A DNA stretch of 15,040 bases from Campylobacteraceae bacterium (GCA_027083895.1 JALWMN010000124.1:1-15040), one strand, 5' to 3'; numbered from the stretch's first letter, positions 1 to 9,336 are shown. The notes: a model not told the origin generated them from the sequence alone. Translations and numbers: made by a program.

Positions 1-33
1 AATTGAGGTAGACTTGTAATTAATCAGTTTTAT

Positions 34-74
34 AAAAAAGAGTAAATTTAAGCTACTCTTTAAAGAGTAGCTTA
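34..74 (-). terminator. Intrinsic terminator after slyD, with two alternative hairpins
   Basis: A perfect 26-nt palindrome lies at 49-74, starting 28 nt past the slyD stop codon. In minus-strand reading its second arm (AAAGAGTA, at 54-61) can instead pair with TACTCTTT at 37-44 across a 9-nt loop. That second hairpin runs directly into a U-tract at 34-39, as expected of a Rho-independent terminator. The two hairpins share an arm and exclude each other. The palindrome could in principle act on both strands, but no T-tract follows it on the plus strand. The structures are read directly from the sequence; termination activity is inferred. Confidence 0.6.
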
Positions 75-101
75 CTAAAAAACTACTATTATATAGAGTT
101 T

Positions 102-608
102 TTAGTGAGAACAGCCGCAACTTCCACCAGCACAAGATCCACCACCAACTTGACCAGTTTGTGCCTCCTCTTCAGTCGCATCTCGCTCACTAACTACTGT
201 TACATTAAACATTAAATCTTTACCAGCAAGCGGATGGTTAAAATCGACTGTAACACTCTCATCATCAAAATCGACAACAGTTACTTGAATAGTTTCACCA
301 TTTTGGCCCTGACCATAAAGAGTCATACCCTTTTCTAACTCAATACCCTCAAATTGCTCTTTAGGAAGCTTTTGTATAGCCTCTTCATCTCTTAACCCAT
401 ACGCCTCTTCAGCTTTAACTAAAATACTTGCACTCTCTCCTGCACTCATACCAACAAGCTGTCTCTCTAAGCCTGGAATCAGTTGCCCTTTTCCGATAAT
501 AAACTCTAAAGGTGCTCCACCTTTATTACTATCTATCACCTCATCTTTTCCAGCTTCTGTTAACTCATACTCAATAGCAACAACACTATTCTCTTCTTTA
601 ATTGCCAT
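102..608 (-). CDS. slyD: SlyD-type FKBP peptidyl-prolyl isomerase / metallochaperone
   Basis: This is a 168-aa cytoplasmic protein of the SlyD family, which catalyses cis-trans isomerisation of X-Pro bonds, acts as a folding chaperone and often delivers nickel to metalloenzymes. The FKBP core is formed by about residues 1-70 and 122-145 (FIIGKGQLIPGLE at 36-48; VDFNHPLAGKDL at 121-132). The insert-in-flap chaperone domain lies between them, at about 76-121. An acidic linker leads to a Gly-rich tail with Cys159, Cys164, Cys166 and His168, a plausible metal site replacing the longer His-rich tail of the E. coli protein. The ATG is preceded by AAAGGAT about 9 nt upstream. The gene is separated from cpoB by 113 nt and has its own candidate promoter. 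slyD at the end of the tol cluster is the usual Campylobacterota arrangement. Nickel as the specific metal is inferred from the family. Confidence 0.93.
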   Translation of the reverse strand: MAIKEENSVVAIEYELTEAGKDEVIDSNKGGAPLEFIIGKGQLIPGLERQLVGMSAGESASILVKAEEAYGLRDEEAIQKLPKEQFEGIELEKGMTLYGQGQNGETIQVTVVDFDDESVTVDFNHPLAGKDLMFNVTVVSERDATEEEAQTGQVGGGSCAGGSCGCSH

Positions 609-634
609 CTGATCAATCCTTTATAAATAATTTA

Positions 635-688
635 AACTGAAGAGATACATTATCTCTCGATTACCCACTTAAGTAACCCTTTTCAGTT
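635..688 (-). promoter_or_regulatory. Possible structured 5' leader of slyD (three-way junction)
   Basis: The minus-strand RNA of this gap can form a closed multibranch fold. The outer helix pairs AACTGA (688-683) with TCAGTT (640-635). Inside it are hairpin GGTTAC/GTAATC (678-673 with 664-659, one G-U pair, 8-nt loop) and hairpin AGAGATA/TATCTCT (657-651 with 647-641, ATG loop). The fold would begin a few nucleotides after the transcription start predicted from the TACAAT at 699-704, and it ends about 10 nt before the slyD Shine-Dalgarno sequence. It does not resemble any riboswitch class I know. The helices are short and AT-rich, so chance folding remains possible. A regulatory role is inference. 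Confidence 0.35.
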
Positions 689-698
689 ATGAGATTTG

Positions 699-704
699 AT
701 TGTA
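699..704 (-). promoter_or_regulatory. Candidate -10 element (TACAAT) for slyD
   Basis: The minus strand reads TACAAT, one mismatch from the TATAAT consensus, in the cpoB-slyD gap. A start about 7 nt downstream, near 692, would give an untranslated leader of roughly 84 nt. No good -35 hexamer is present, but Campylobacterota sigma-70 promoters are known to depend weakly on the -35 region. The same hexamer occurs before tolB and before atpF'. A second, weaker candidate is GATAAT inside the leader, at about 649-654. Confidence 0.4.
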
Positions 705-721
705 ACCTATTAGCCTTAATT

Positions 722-1492
722 CTACTTTAAATATTTTTTTGCTTCCTTTGCACTTCTGCTCTCTGGATAAGTATCAACAACTGCTCTAAAAAATACCTTT
801 GCCTCTGACGCCTTCCCAATCTTTTTGAGTGATTGTGCTGTATGAAGAAGTAGCTTATCCATATAGTTTGCATTCTCATTGAGGGTAGCACTCTGCTGAT
901 AGTGAGTAATCGCCTCTTTATAGCGACCTCTTTTAAATGCAATCTCGCCTAAATAGAAGTGACTCGACGCTTTTTTATAACCTCTTTTGAGCAATTCTCT
1001 AAACCCATTTTCAGCCTTCGATAAACGTGATTTAGTAAAATTTAAAACTGAATTTTTAAATAACTCTTTACTTGAAACTCCTTTAAAAGTCTCTTCATTT
1101 TTTTTCTTCTTTGGTGTACTCTTTACGGCATTAGCACTTTGCTTATTTGCAAGGGTACTCTTTGCTGCTCCACTCAAATCCAAACTCTTAGATGATCTAC
1201 TCTCAAGAGCTGCAACCCTTTGCGAAAGTTGATTTAGAATATTTTCAAAATTATTATTACTCTTTTGCTTTAAAGTAGCAATCTCACCATTTAGCCCTTG
1301 AATAATTGTTTTTAACCCCTCAATTTTCTCTTTTAATTGTGCAATTTGCTGCTTTAGTATTAATATATCGCGACTATTTTTTTTTGCCATCGCTTCTGGA
1401 TCAACAAAGTCACTACTTGTATAGACCGACTGTTCAGCAAAAATTACGCTAACAAAAGTAGTTACCAAAAGTATCGATTTAAAACTTTTCAT
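722..1492 (-). CDS. cpoB: CpoB/YbgF-like periplasmic coiled-coil TPR protein
   Basis: This is a 256-aa exported protein. Residues 1-19 form a Sec signal peptide ending VIFA before EQS, with no lipobox. Residues about 40-100 are a heptad-rich coiled coil (KQQIAQLKEKIEGLK). A Lys/Ser-rich linker follows, and from about 140 to the end there are tetratricopeptide repeats (HFYLGEIAFKRGRYKEAITHY). This is the CpoB (YbgF) architecture. In E. coli that protein binds TolA and coordinates peptidoglycan synthesis with Tol-driven outer-membrane constriction. The start chosen is the ATG at 1490-1492, because AGGAG sits just upstream and a signal peptide follows directly. An in-frame TTG five codons earlier would place the ribosome site inside the gene and overlap tolB. 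The gene lies 8 nt after tolB, where most relatives have pal in between. Function is inferred from architecture and neighbours. Confidence 0.88.
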   Translation of the reverse strand: MKSFKSILLVTTFVSVIFAEQSVYTSSDFVDPEAMAKKNSRDILILKQQIAQLKEKIEGLKTIIQGLNGEIATLKQKSNNNFENILNQLSQRVAALESRSSKSLDLSGAAKSTLANKQSANAVKSTPKKKKNEETFKGVSSKELFKNSVLNFTKSRLSKAENGFRELLKRGYKKASSHFYLGEIAFKRGRYKEAITHYQQSATLNENANYMDKLLLHTAQSLKKIGKASEAKVFFRAVVDTYPESRSAKEAKKYLK

Positions 1493-1500
1493 CTTCTCTC

Positions 1501-2742
1501 CTACCAATCTATCGATTGAACTCTACTTATCCCTAGCGGGAAACTCTCTGATCTATTTGCTCTTATATTACTATATCCTATTGAGCTTCCACTACTTGTT
1601 TTTTTAAGGTACATCACCACATCACCACTCTCACTAAAGCGAGGGAACATATTTATACCTCCACTTGTTAATGGTCGTACATCACTTCCACTACTATCTG
1701 TCAAATAGATATTATAACTCTTTGGACCCTCTTTGCTCGAATAGACAATCTTATCTTCAAATGTATCACATGCAGAGTTGTTCTGTCCATGATTGACTAT
1801 CTTTTGCACACTACTAGAGTTTATCCCCTTCTTGAAGATATTGGGAGTCCCCAAGCGGTTAGAAACAAATACAATTGCTTGTTCATTATCGATAAATTTT
1901 CCATTTACATCAATCCCACTAAATGTTGTTAACTGTTTTGCACTCCCTCCACTAAAAAGGTAGATATCTGGCTGTGAAGATGGAGCCATTGTAAGAAGTA
2001 GCTTTGAGCCATCTTTACTCACATCTGAACAAGCAAGCATTCCATGAGATGTGATAATTTTCCTCTTTTGACCAGTATAAATATTAAGTTTAAAAAGTGT
2101 TAACAGATCCTTTCCATAACTACTATAGTAGATCTCTCTTTGCTTACTATCAGCCCATTTTGGGAAAAGATTCAAACCCCCTTTAATGATTACCTTCTTA
2201 TAAGAAAATGTATAATCAGCAATCATCACTTCACTCTTTTTTGGACCAATGTATCTTGAGAGAAGCACATAACGATTCATCCACTCAACAGATGGAAATT
2301 TCGCATATTCGTTAACAACACTTACAGCTTTATGGATTAAAAATGGGGCCTTCTCTAACTTTGAAACACTGAAGTTTTTATTTAAAAGTACTCTTCTTGG
2401 TGAATCACCAATAAGCTTGATATCGAGTGACGCCCCACCATTTGGAGTTGCCTCAAAATTGTAAAGAAGTATATATTTACTACTACTATCTATCCCAACT
2501 GGAAGTGTAGAGAATGCAATACTCTTTGAGCTATTTTGATCAACAAGAAAATTCCCACTCAAGCGAAAGTCTACTTTAAAAAGTCTCGTCGCCTCCTTCT
2601 CATACTGAGGTTCTATTCCAGTAGCTGGAATAATAGAAATCGTTGCCCTCTGGTCAACATCTTTCTCAATCTTCAATACGGCATCTGGCTCAGTAGCAAA
2701 GAGAAACATAAAAAACAGTGGTATAAGTAGCAGCTTTCTCAT
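1501..2742 (-). CDS. tolB: Tol-Pal system periplasmic beta-propeller protein TolB
   Basis: The 413-aa protein starts with a Sec signal peptide (about residues 1-16, hydrophobic LLLIPLFFMFLFA). The TolB N-terminal alpha/beta domain follows (about 17-145), then a C-terminal beta-propeller of PD40-type blades (about 155-413). Blade signatures include LFPKWADSKQREIYYSS, VSKDGSKLLLTM with QPDIYLF, AIVFVSNRLGTPNIF, and MFPRFSESGDVVMYL. TolB shuttles between TolA and the lipoprotein Pal in the periplasm and helps the outer membrane invaginate during division. Length is normal for the family. The ATG follows an AAGGGAT ribosome site. The gene is separated from tolA by 105 nt containing a candidate promoter, and cpoB follows after 8 nt. 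In known systems the TolB propeller face binds Pal, yet no pal gene is present next to it here. Confidence 0.95.
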   Translation of the reverse strand: MRKLLLIPLFFMFLFATEPDAVLKIEKDVDQRATISIIPATGIEPQYEKEATRLFKVDFRLSGNFLVDQNSSKSIAFSTLPVGIDSSSKYILLYNFEATPNGGASLDIKLIGDSPRRVLLNKNFSVSKLEKAPFLIHKAVSVVNEYAKFPSVEWMNRYVLLSRYIGPKKSEVMIADYTFSYKKVIIKGGLNLFPKWADSKQREIYYSSYGKDLLTLFKLNIYTGQKRKIITSHGMLACSDVSKDGSKLLLTMAPSSQPDIYLFSGGSAKQLTTFSGIDVNGKFIDNEQAIVFVSNRLGTPNIFKKGINSSSVQKIVNHGQNNSACDTFEDKIVYSSKEGPKSYNIYLTDSSGSDVRPLTSGGINMFPRFSESGDVVMYLKKTSSGSSIGYSNIRANRSESFPLGISRVQSIDW

Positions 2743-2779
2743 AATATCTATCCCTTAATAAAGAGTACTATTAAAAGCT

Positions 2780-2788
2780 ATTGTAGCA
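2780..2788 (-). promoter_or_regulatory. Candidate extended -10 promoter for tolB-cpoB
   Basis: The minus strand reads TGCTACAAT, a -10 hexamer (TACAAT) with the upstream TGn extension, in the 105-nt gap between tolA and tolB. A start near 2773 would give a leader of about 30 nt before the tolB ATG. There is no recognisable -35 hexamer, though the upstream DNA is AT-rich with periodic T-runs. TATACT at 2815-2820 is a second possible -10. The rest of the gap is AT-rich, with one weak AT-only hairpin and nothing coding. Activity is inferred. Confidence 0.42.
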
Positions 2789-2847
2789 AGAAGCATCTAA
2801 AAACTATATTAAATAGTATAAATTGTGGCTAATTTCTTTTTTTATTA

Positions 2848-3600
2848 CTACCTGGCAATAAAGTCTACTATAATCTTATAAGGAGTCGGATTACTATGTG
2901 GTCCAAAACCAATTCGTTTAAGCTGCTCAAGATATCTCGTAAGTGAACGATTAAACTCTGGATTTATTGAGCGATGAAGTATCTTGTAATCAAAGAGCCC
3001 ACTAGAGTAGACTGTTAGCTCTACACTTACTCGCTCACCCGCAAAGTTACTTTGAGCTGGCCATCCTCTAAGTTTATTTTGCACATTTGCAAAGTAGCGA
3101 TTGACAATACCTCTATCTTTATTGACTTTACGTAAACTCTGACCACTATTGCCACTTTTAGCAGTAGTTGTTCTACTACTCTTTGTTATTGAGCTAGATA
3201 GATTCTTAAAGAGCTTTTTGGTATTTGCCTTCCTCACTTTCTGCTTATGGTTGACTTTTTTTGTTACTTTACTTGATCTCTTAATAGCCTGTTTTTGGCT
3301 CTTTTTAGGCTCTTTTTTATAGTTTCGAACCTTCTTAGGATGTTTCTTAATGTTTTTTTTCTCTTTTTTAAGCTCTTTTCTTTTTTGAACAGTTTTTTTC
3401 TGACTCTTTTTTTGAGTAGTTAGACTCTTAGATCCATTTGGGCTTCCTAAAGAGACTTCAATTACATTAGCGTTTTTAGCAACATAGTGTTTTGCTTTAT
3501 GGTGTGTAGGTGTAGAGAGTGTTACTGCTAAAATTAATGTAATTATAATTAAATAGATTAGAAAAGAGGTCGCTATTGCTTCAAGTTTTAACTTATTCAT
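2848..3600 (-). CDS. tolA: TolA/TonB-family energy transducer, Lys-rich linker
   Basis: The 250-aa protein has the three-part plan of TolA. A short cytoplasmic N-terminus leads into one transmembrane helix (about 10-28). A long charged, periplasm-spanning segment follows (about 35-165). The C-terminal domain (about 166-250, from NRYFANVQNKLRGWP through INPEFNRSLTRYLEQL to IIVDFIAR) resembles the TonB/TolA C-terminal fold. It should carry proton-motive force from TolQ-TolR to TolB and the outer membrane. The middle segment is dominated by Lys, with few of the Ala/Glu helix repeats seen in E. coli TolA. In the transmembrane helix the TonB/TolA S-x3-H pair appears as Ser12 and Tyr16. The ATG overlaps the tolR stop by 4 nt (ATGA), indicating translational coupling. 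It could be called a TonB-like protein, but operon position favours TolA. Confidence 0.82.
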   Translation of the reverse strand: MNKLKLEAIATSFLIYLIIITLILAVTLSTPTHHKAKHYVAKNANVIEVSLGSPNGSKSLTTQKKSQKKTVQKRKELKKEKKNIKKHPKKVRNYKKEPKKSQKQAIKRSSKVTKKVNHKQKVRKANTKKLFKNLSSSITKSSRTTTAKSGNSGQSLRKVNKDRGIVNRYFANVQNKLRGWPAQSNFAGERVSVELTVYSSGLFDYKILHRSINPEFNRSLTRYLEQLKRIGFGPHSNPTPYKIIVDFIAR

Positions 3601-3983
3601 TCTGTTATTAACGATACCTTATTGAATCCTACATCTTTTACACTCTTTAAGAGATAGATCACATCTTTATATGGCAATCGTTCATCTGCACGAATAAAAA
3701 CAGTAGTTGATAGATCAAATTTTTTCGATTTTAACATAAAAGTATCACGAAAATTTGAAAGTGTATATTGCTCTTTACCTAGATAGATATTACGGTTTAC
3801 ATCCATACGTATTGTTACAGACGACTCTTTTTGAACCTTTGTACTCTTAGTTCCCTGAGGTAAATTGATCTTCTCTTGGTAATTTACTGTTGGTGCAGTA
3901 ATCATTAAGATTGCCATCAACACTAGCATAACATCCACAAAAGGTGTAATATTTAAATCTGGTTGTTCATCCCAATCAAACAT
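3597..3983 (-). CDS. tolR: TolR/ExbD-family proton-channel subunit
   Basis: This 128-aa inner-membrane protein has the standard ExbD/TolR plan: a short cytoplasmic N-terminus, one transmembrane helix (about 13-30, within NITPFVDVMLVLMAILMITA) and a periplasmic domain. Asp17 in PFVDVML aligns with the essential membrane aspartate of TolR/ExbD that takes part in proton flow. With TolQ it forms the inner-membrane motor that energises TolA. The gene begins on the last base of the tolQ stop (TAATG, 1-nt overlap) and overlaps tolA by 4 nt, so the three products are probably translated in coupled fashion. Sequence alone cannot cleanly separate TolR from ExbD; the tolA-tolB-cpoB neighbours support TolR. 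Confidence 0.92.
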   Translation of the reverse strand: MFDWDEQPDLNITPFVDVMLVLMAILMITAPTVNYQEKINLPQGTKSTKVQKESSVTIRMDVNRNIYLGKEQYTLSNFRDTFMLKSKKFDLSTTVFIRADERLPYKDVIYLLKSVKDVGFNKVSLITE

Positions 3984-4549
3984 TAACTATTCCTGCTAAG
4001 CAGTATCTCCGCAGTTGACTCTAATGTAGAGTTAAGCTCATAGACTTTTCGTTTAAGCAACAAGTTAAAACTGTATGCAAAGATTGCAACAAAAATACCA
4101 ACTGCTGTTGCTACTAAGGCTTCACTAATTGCTGGTGCAACTACTGAGAGTGATGCACTCTTAATATTTGCCAATCTTCCAAAAGACTCTAATATTCCAA
4201 CAACAGTACCAAAGAGTCCAATAAATGGCGAAGTAGATGCCATTATAGAGAGTTGTGTTAAACCTTGTGTAGAGACTCGAATTGTATCGCTAATTGCAGC
4301 TTTTAAGACCTTCTCATCAACTTTCTTATTACGAGTAATATAGGAATAGAATATCGATCTATTATCTGGCTCACTATCATTGGAGGTATAAAGCGAGGCT
4401 AAGTTATCCTGTTCAACCTTTAAACGTCTACTTATAACTCTATATCGGTAGATAAAGATTGCAAAAACAGCAATAAAGTAGAGTGAGAGTGTCGCAATAA
4501 CAATTAAGTTAATTGTACTGCTTTGACTAAGATAGCTTATGACACTCAT
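3983..4549 (-). CDS. tolQ: TolQ/ExbB-family proton-channel subunit
   Basis: This is a 188-aa MotA/TolQ/ExbB-family membrane protein with three predicted helices. The first is at about 14-34, the second at about 105-124 and the third at about 144-165. The last two carry the family's conserved SPFIGLFGTVVGILESF and ISEALVATAVGIFVAI motifs. It is shorter than E. coli TolQ (about 230 aa), with a compact cytoplasmic loop. It forms the proton channel with TolR. The start lies 6 nt after the atpC stop and has no clear Shine-Dalgarno sequence (only AAAATAGAAAACG precedes the ATG), so translation probably depends on ribosomes finishing atpC. That placement puts the Tol motor in the same transcript as the ATP synthase. 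Confidence 0.92.
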   Translation of the reverse strand: MSVISYLSQSSTINLIVIATLSLYFIAVFAIFIYRYRVISRRLKVEQDNLASLYTSNDSEPDNRSIFYSYITRNKKVDEKVLKAAISDTIRVSTQGLTQLSIMASTSPFIGLFGTVVGILESFGRLANIKSASLSVVAPAISEALVATAVGIFVAIFAYSFNLLLKRKVYELNSTLESTAEILLSRNS

Positions 4550-4555
4550 CGTTTT

Positions 4556-4933
4556 CTATTTTATCGATTCTATTTTTGAAACGGCAGATGCTATTGCAGT
4601 ATCACTTGTTTGTGCACTCTTTAGTAGCTTTTTTGCCTTCTCGATATTTGCACTTAAAGCACCAGTTTCATCCTTTACTGCTACTGCACCATCTACAATA
4701 GTACTTACTTTCTCCTCTGATACTTTTGCATAGCCACCATTTACTGCTACAACAATCTCTTTATTATCAGATGTTTTTGCAGTAATTATACCAGCATCTA
4801 AGAGACTCACTACCGATGCATGGCCTGGAAGTACTCCAAACTCTCCATCCTTTCCACATAGAGTCACCATTGCTACATCGCCATCATAGATAACACCATG
4901 CGGTGTTACAATTTCGAGCTTAATTGTACTCAT
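4556..4933 (-). CDS. atpC: F1F0 ATP synthase epsilon subunit
   Basis: The 125-aa protein matches the F1 epsilon family. The N-terminal beta-sandwich (about 1-85) contains IVTPHGVIYDGDVAMV and GEFGVLPGHASVVSLL, the latter being the highly conserved G-x-x-G-x-L-P-x-H segment. A short C-terminal helical region (about 86-125) follows. Epsilon joins gamma in the central stalk and, through its C-terminal helices, can restrain ATP hydrolysis. A strong AAGGGGAG ribosome site precedes the ATG. The gene sits 16 nt after atpD and 6 nt before tolQ, the standard last position of an atp operon, though here transcription appears to continue into tol genes. Confidence 0.96.
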   Translation of the reverse strand: MSTIKLEIVTPHGVIYDGDVAMVTLCGKDGEFGVLPGHASVVSLLDAGIITAKTSDNKEIVVAVNGGYAKVSEEKVSTIVDGAVAVKDETGALSANIEKAKKLLKSAQTSDTAIASAVSKIESIK

Positions 4934-4949
4934 AGGGCTCCCCTTTGGC

Positions 4950-7252
<2,303 letters not shown>

Positions 7253-7262
7253 CTTTTAGCCC

Positions 7263-8777
7263 TTACGCCGTAAATTGAGATTTGAAATCCTCAATCGCTT
7301 TTTTTAGCTCCTCTTCTGTATCACTCTCAAGCTTTTTAGAGCTATTAATTGCCTCTAAAATCTGTGGGTACTTTGTATCAATAAATGTATAGAACTCTTG
7401 TTCAAATTTTGTAATTGCTTCAACTGGTAGATCATCTAAATATCCTCTCGTACCTGCATAGATAGCAACTACCTGCTTAGCAATAGGAATTGGTGAGTAT
7501 GGAGGCTGCTTAAGGAGCTCCACCATTCTCTGACCTCTCTCAAGTTGCTTTCTACTAGACTCATCTAAGTCACTCGCAAATTGAGCAAATGCTTGAAGCT
7601 CTCTATAGGATGCAAGGTCAAGTCTTAATGTACCTGCAACTTGTTTTGTAGCTTTAATCTGAGCAGCACCACCAACACGAGATACTGAAAGACCAACATT
7701 AATTGCTGGGCGAATACCTGAGTTAAAGAGGTCAGTCTCAAGGAAAATCTGCCCATCTGTAATAGAGATAACATTTGTTGGAATATATGCAGAAACATCT
7801 CCCGCTTGTGTTTCGATAATTGGGAATGCAGTAATTGAACCTGCCCCCTTCTCATCACTCAATTTTGCAGCTCTCTCAAGAAGTCTTGAGTGTAGGTAGA
7901 ATACATCCCCTGGATAAGCTTCACGACCTGGAGGACGGCGAAGAATAAGTGACATCTCACGATAAGCAACTGCATGCTTAGAGAGATCATCATAAAAGAT
8001 AACTGCATGCCCAGAGTTATCTCTAAAATATTCTGCCATTGTTACACCAGCATATGGAGCCAAGAACTGCAATGCAGATGGATCAGATGCACCTGCATTA
8101 ACAACAATTGTATACTCCATTGCACCAGCCTCTTCTAGCTTTTGTACAATGTTTGCAACAGTTGATTGCTTTTGACCAATTGCTACATAGATACAGATTA
8201 CTCCATTTCCTTTTTGGTTAATAATCGTATCAACTGCAATTGTAGTCTTACCAGTTTGTCTATCACCAATAATAAGTTCTCTCTGTCCACGACCCACTGG
8301 AACAAGTGCATCGATCGCTTTAATACCAGTCTCTAATGGCTCATGCACAGATTTTCTATCCATAATTCCAGGAGCTTTCTCTTCTACAAATCTATACTCA
8401 GTTGCTTCAATTGGTCCTTTTCCATCAAGAGGCTCACCAAGAGGATTTACAACTCTTCCTACCATTCCTTCTCCAACAGGAATTTTAAGAAGTTGTCCAA
8501 GTCTTTTTACACTCATTCCCTCTCTAATCGATTCATACTTTCCTAATACAACGATACCTACACTTGCCTCTTCTAGGTTAAGTATCATCCCCTTTATGCC
8601 ATTTTCAAACTCAACCATCTCTCCAGCCATAGCATTGCTTAAGCCATAGGCTTTTGCAATACCATCACCAATAGAAACGACCTTTCCAACCTCATCAATA
8701 TCTACTTGAATCTCAAAATTCTCGATTCTCTCTTTAATTAAAGAGCTAATCTCATCTGCTTGTAGTTTTGCTGCCAC
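7263..8777 (-). CDS. atpA: F1F0 ATP synthase alpha subunit (GTG start)
   Basis: This 504-aa subunit holds the non-catalytic nucleotide sites of F1. Walker A is GDRQTGKT at 171-178, and the segment [12 protein letters not shown] carries Arg367, equivalent to the arginine finger that reaches the beta catalytic site. The start chosen is GTG at 8775-8777. It has AAAGGAG five nucleotides upstream and gives an N-terminus beginning (M)[18 protein letters not shown], as in relatives. The open frame extends 17 codons further to an ATG, but that would overlap atpH by 26 nt and bury the ribosome site within the gene. The gap to atpH is 25 nt and to atpG 10 nt. The protein is otherwise standard in length and motifs. 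Confidence 0.97.
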   Translation of the reverse strand: MAAKLQADEISSLIKERIENFEIQVDIDEVGKVVSIGDGIAKAYGLSNAMAGEMVEFENGIKGMILNLEEASVGIVVLGKYESIREGMSVKRLGQLLKIPVGEGMVGRVVNPLGEPLDGKGPIEATEYRFVEEKAPGIMDRKSVHEPLETGIKAIDALVPVGRGQRELIIGDRQTGKTTIAVDTIINQKGNGVICIYVAIGQKQSTVANIVQKLEEAGAMEYTIVVNAGASDPSALQFLAPYAGVTMAEYFRDNSGHAVIFYDDLSKHAVAYREMSLILRRPPGREAYPGDVFYLHSRLLERAAKLSDEKGAGSITAFPIIETQAGDVSAYIPTNVISITDGQIFLETDLFNSGIRPAINVGLSVSRVGGAAQIKATKQVAGTLRLDLASYRELQAFAQFASDLDESSRKQLERGQRMVELLKQPPYSPIPIAKQVVAIYAGTRGYLDDLPVEAITKFEQEFYTFIDTKYPQILEAINSSKKLESDTEEELKKAIEDFKSQFTA

Positions 8778-8802
8778 AAATACTCCTTTCTTAAACTTAA
8801 AC

Positions 8803-9336
8803 TTATAGTGCCTTTTGAATATGCTCAATTAAAGCTCTTTTTGCACTCTCTTTTGAGAAGTGAAGCTCTAAACCTAAATCGCTTACTTCCACCTTTATAC
8901 CATCGATATCACTCTTTTTAACCTCTAAATCGATATCTGCACCACTATATTTTTTGAGTTTTAAAGCAAGTTTCTCAACTAATGAGCTCTCTAATGCATC
9001 AGCACTCTCAACAATACCACTAAAGTGATTACTTGCTAAGCGTAACTCTTTTTCTAATATTCTCTTTAGGTCAGGAATTAAAGAGAGTCTATTCTTTTGA
9101 GCCATCAACTCTAAAAGTGCAAAGAGTTTTGAATCTATCTTCTCTTTTAAGGGTGCAATAATTGCTTCAAACTTTTTACTACTCGAAACAAGTGGAGAGC
9201 GTAAAAACTCTCTAATATCACTATTGCTCTCAATTGTTTCAGCTAAAGCACCAAGCTGCTCAATTGCATCACTAAGTATCACACCATCAATACTCATAAG
9301 TGCTTTTGCATATCGCTTTGCTATTAGATTCTCCAT
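8803..9336 (-). CDS. atpH: F1F0 ATP synthase delta subunit
   Basis: The 177-aa protein matches the F1 delta (OSCP) family, which joins the top of the alpha3beta3 head to the peripheral stalk. The N-terminus [16 protein letters not shown] is typical, and the helical N-terminal domain includes the conserved region around [15 protein letters not shown]. The C-terminal part (about 105-177) is a shorter alpha/beta segment that contacts the b subunits. The ATG shares a base with the atpF stop (TAATG), suggesting coupled translation, and atpA starts 25 nt after its stop. Delta is among the least conserved F1 subunits; operon position makes the call firm. Confidence 0.94.
   Translation of the reverse strand: MENLIAKRYAKALMSIDGVILSDAIEQLGALAETIESNSDIREFLRSPLVSSSKKFEAIIAPLKEKIDSKLFALLELMAQKNRLSLIPDLKRILEKELRLASNHFSGIVESADALESSLVEKLALKLKKYSGADIDLEVKKSDIDGIKVEVSDLGLELHFSKESAKRALIEHIQKAL

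Noticed and set aside
1..33. Possible C-terminus of a plus-strand gene ending at the TAA at 17-19, converging on slyD
   Set aside because: Only five codons (IEVDL) are visible before the stop, which is not enough to support a gene. This stretch could equally be spacer before the next minus-strand gene.
987..1232. Open reading frames on the plus strand (for example 987-1232, 5508-5738, 9358-9618, 13587-13826)
   Set aside because: They lie antisense to well-supported genes, show no recognisable domain, and have low-complexity or unnatural composition. They are frame shadows of conserved coding sequence.
2799..2817. Hairpin ACTAT/ATAGT followed by T5 in the tolA-tolB gap, as a terminator
   Set aside because: The stem is 5 bp with a single G-C pair, too weak to call; it may slow but probably does not end transcription.
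8778..8828. Longer atpA start at the ATG at 8828
   Set aside because: The 17 extra residues ([14 protein letters not shown] and so on) are unlike any alpha-subunit N-terminus, overlap atpH, and contain the AAAGGAG that serves the GTG at 8777.
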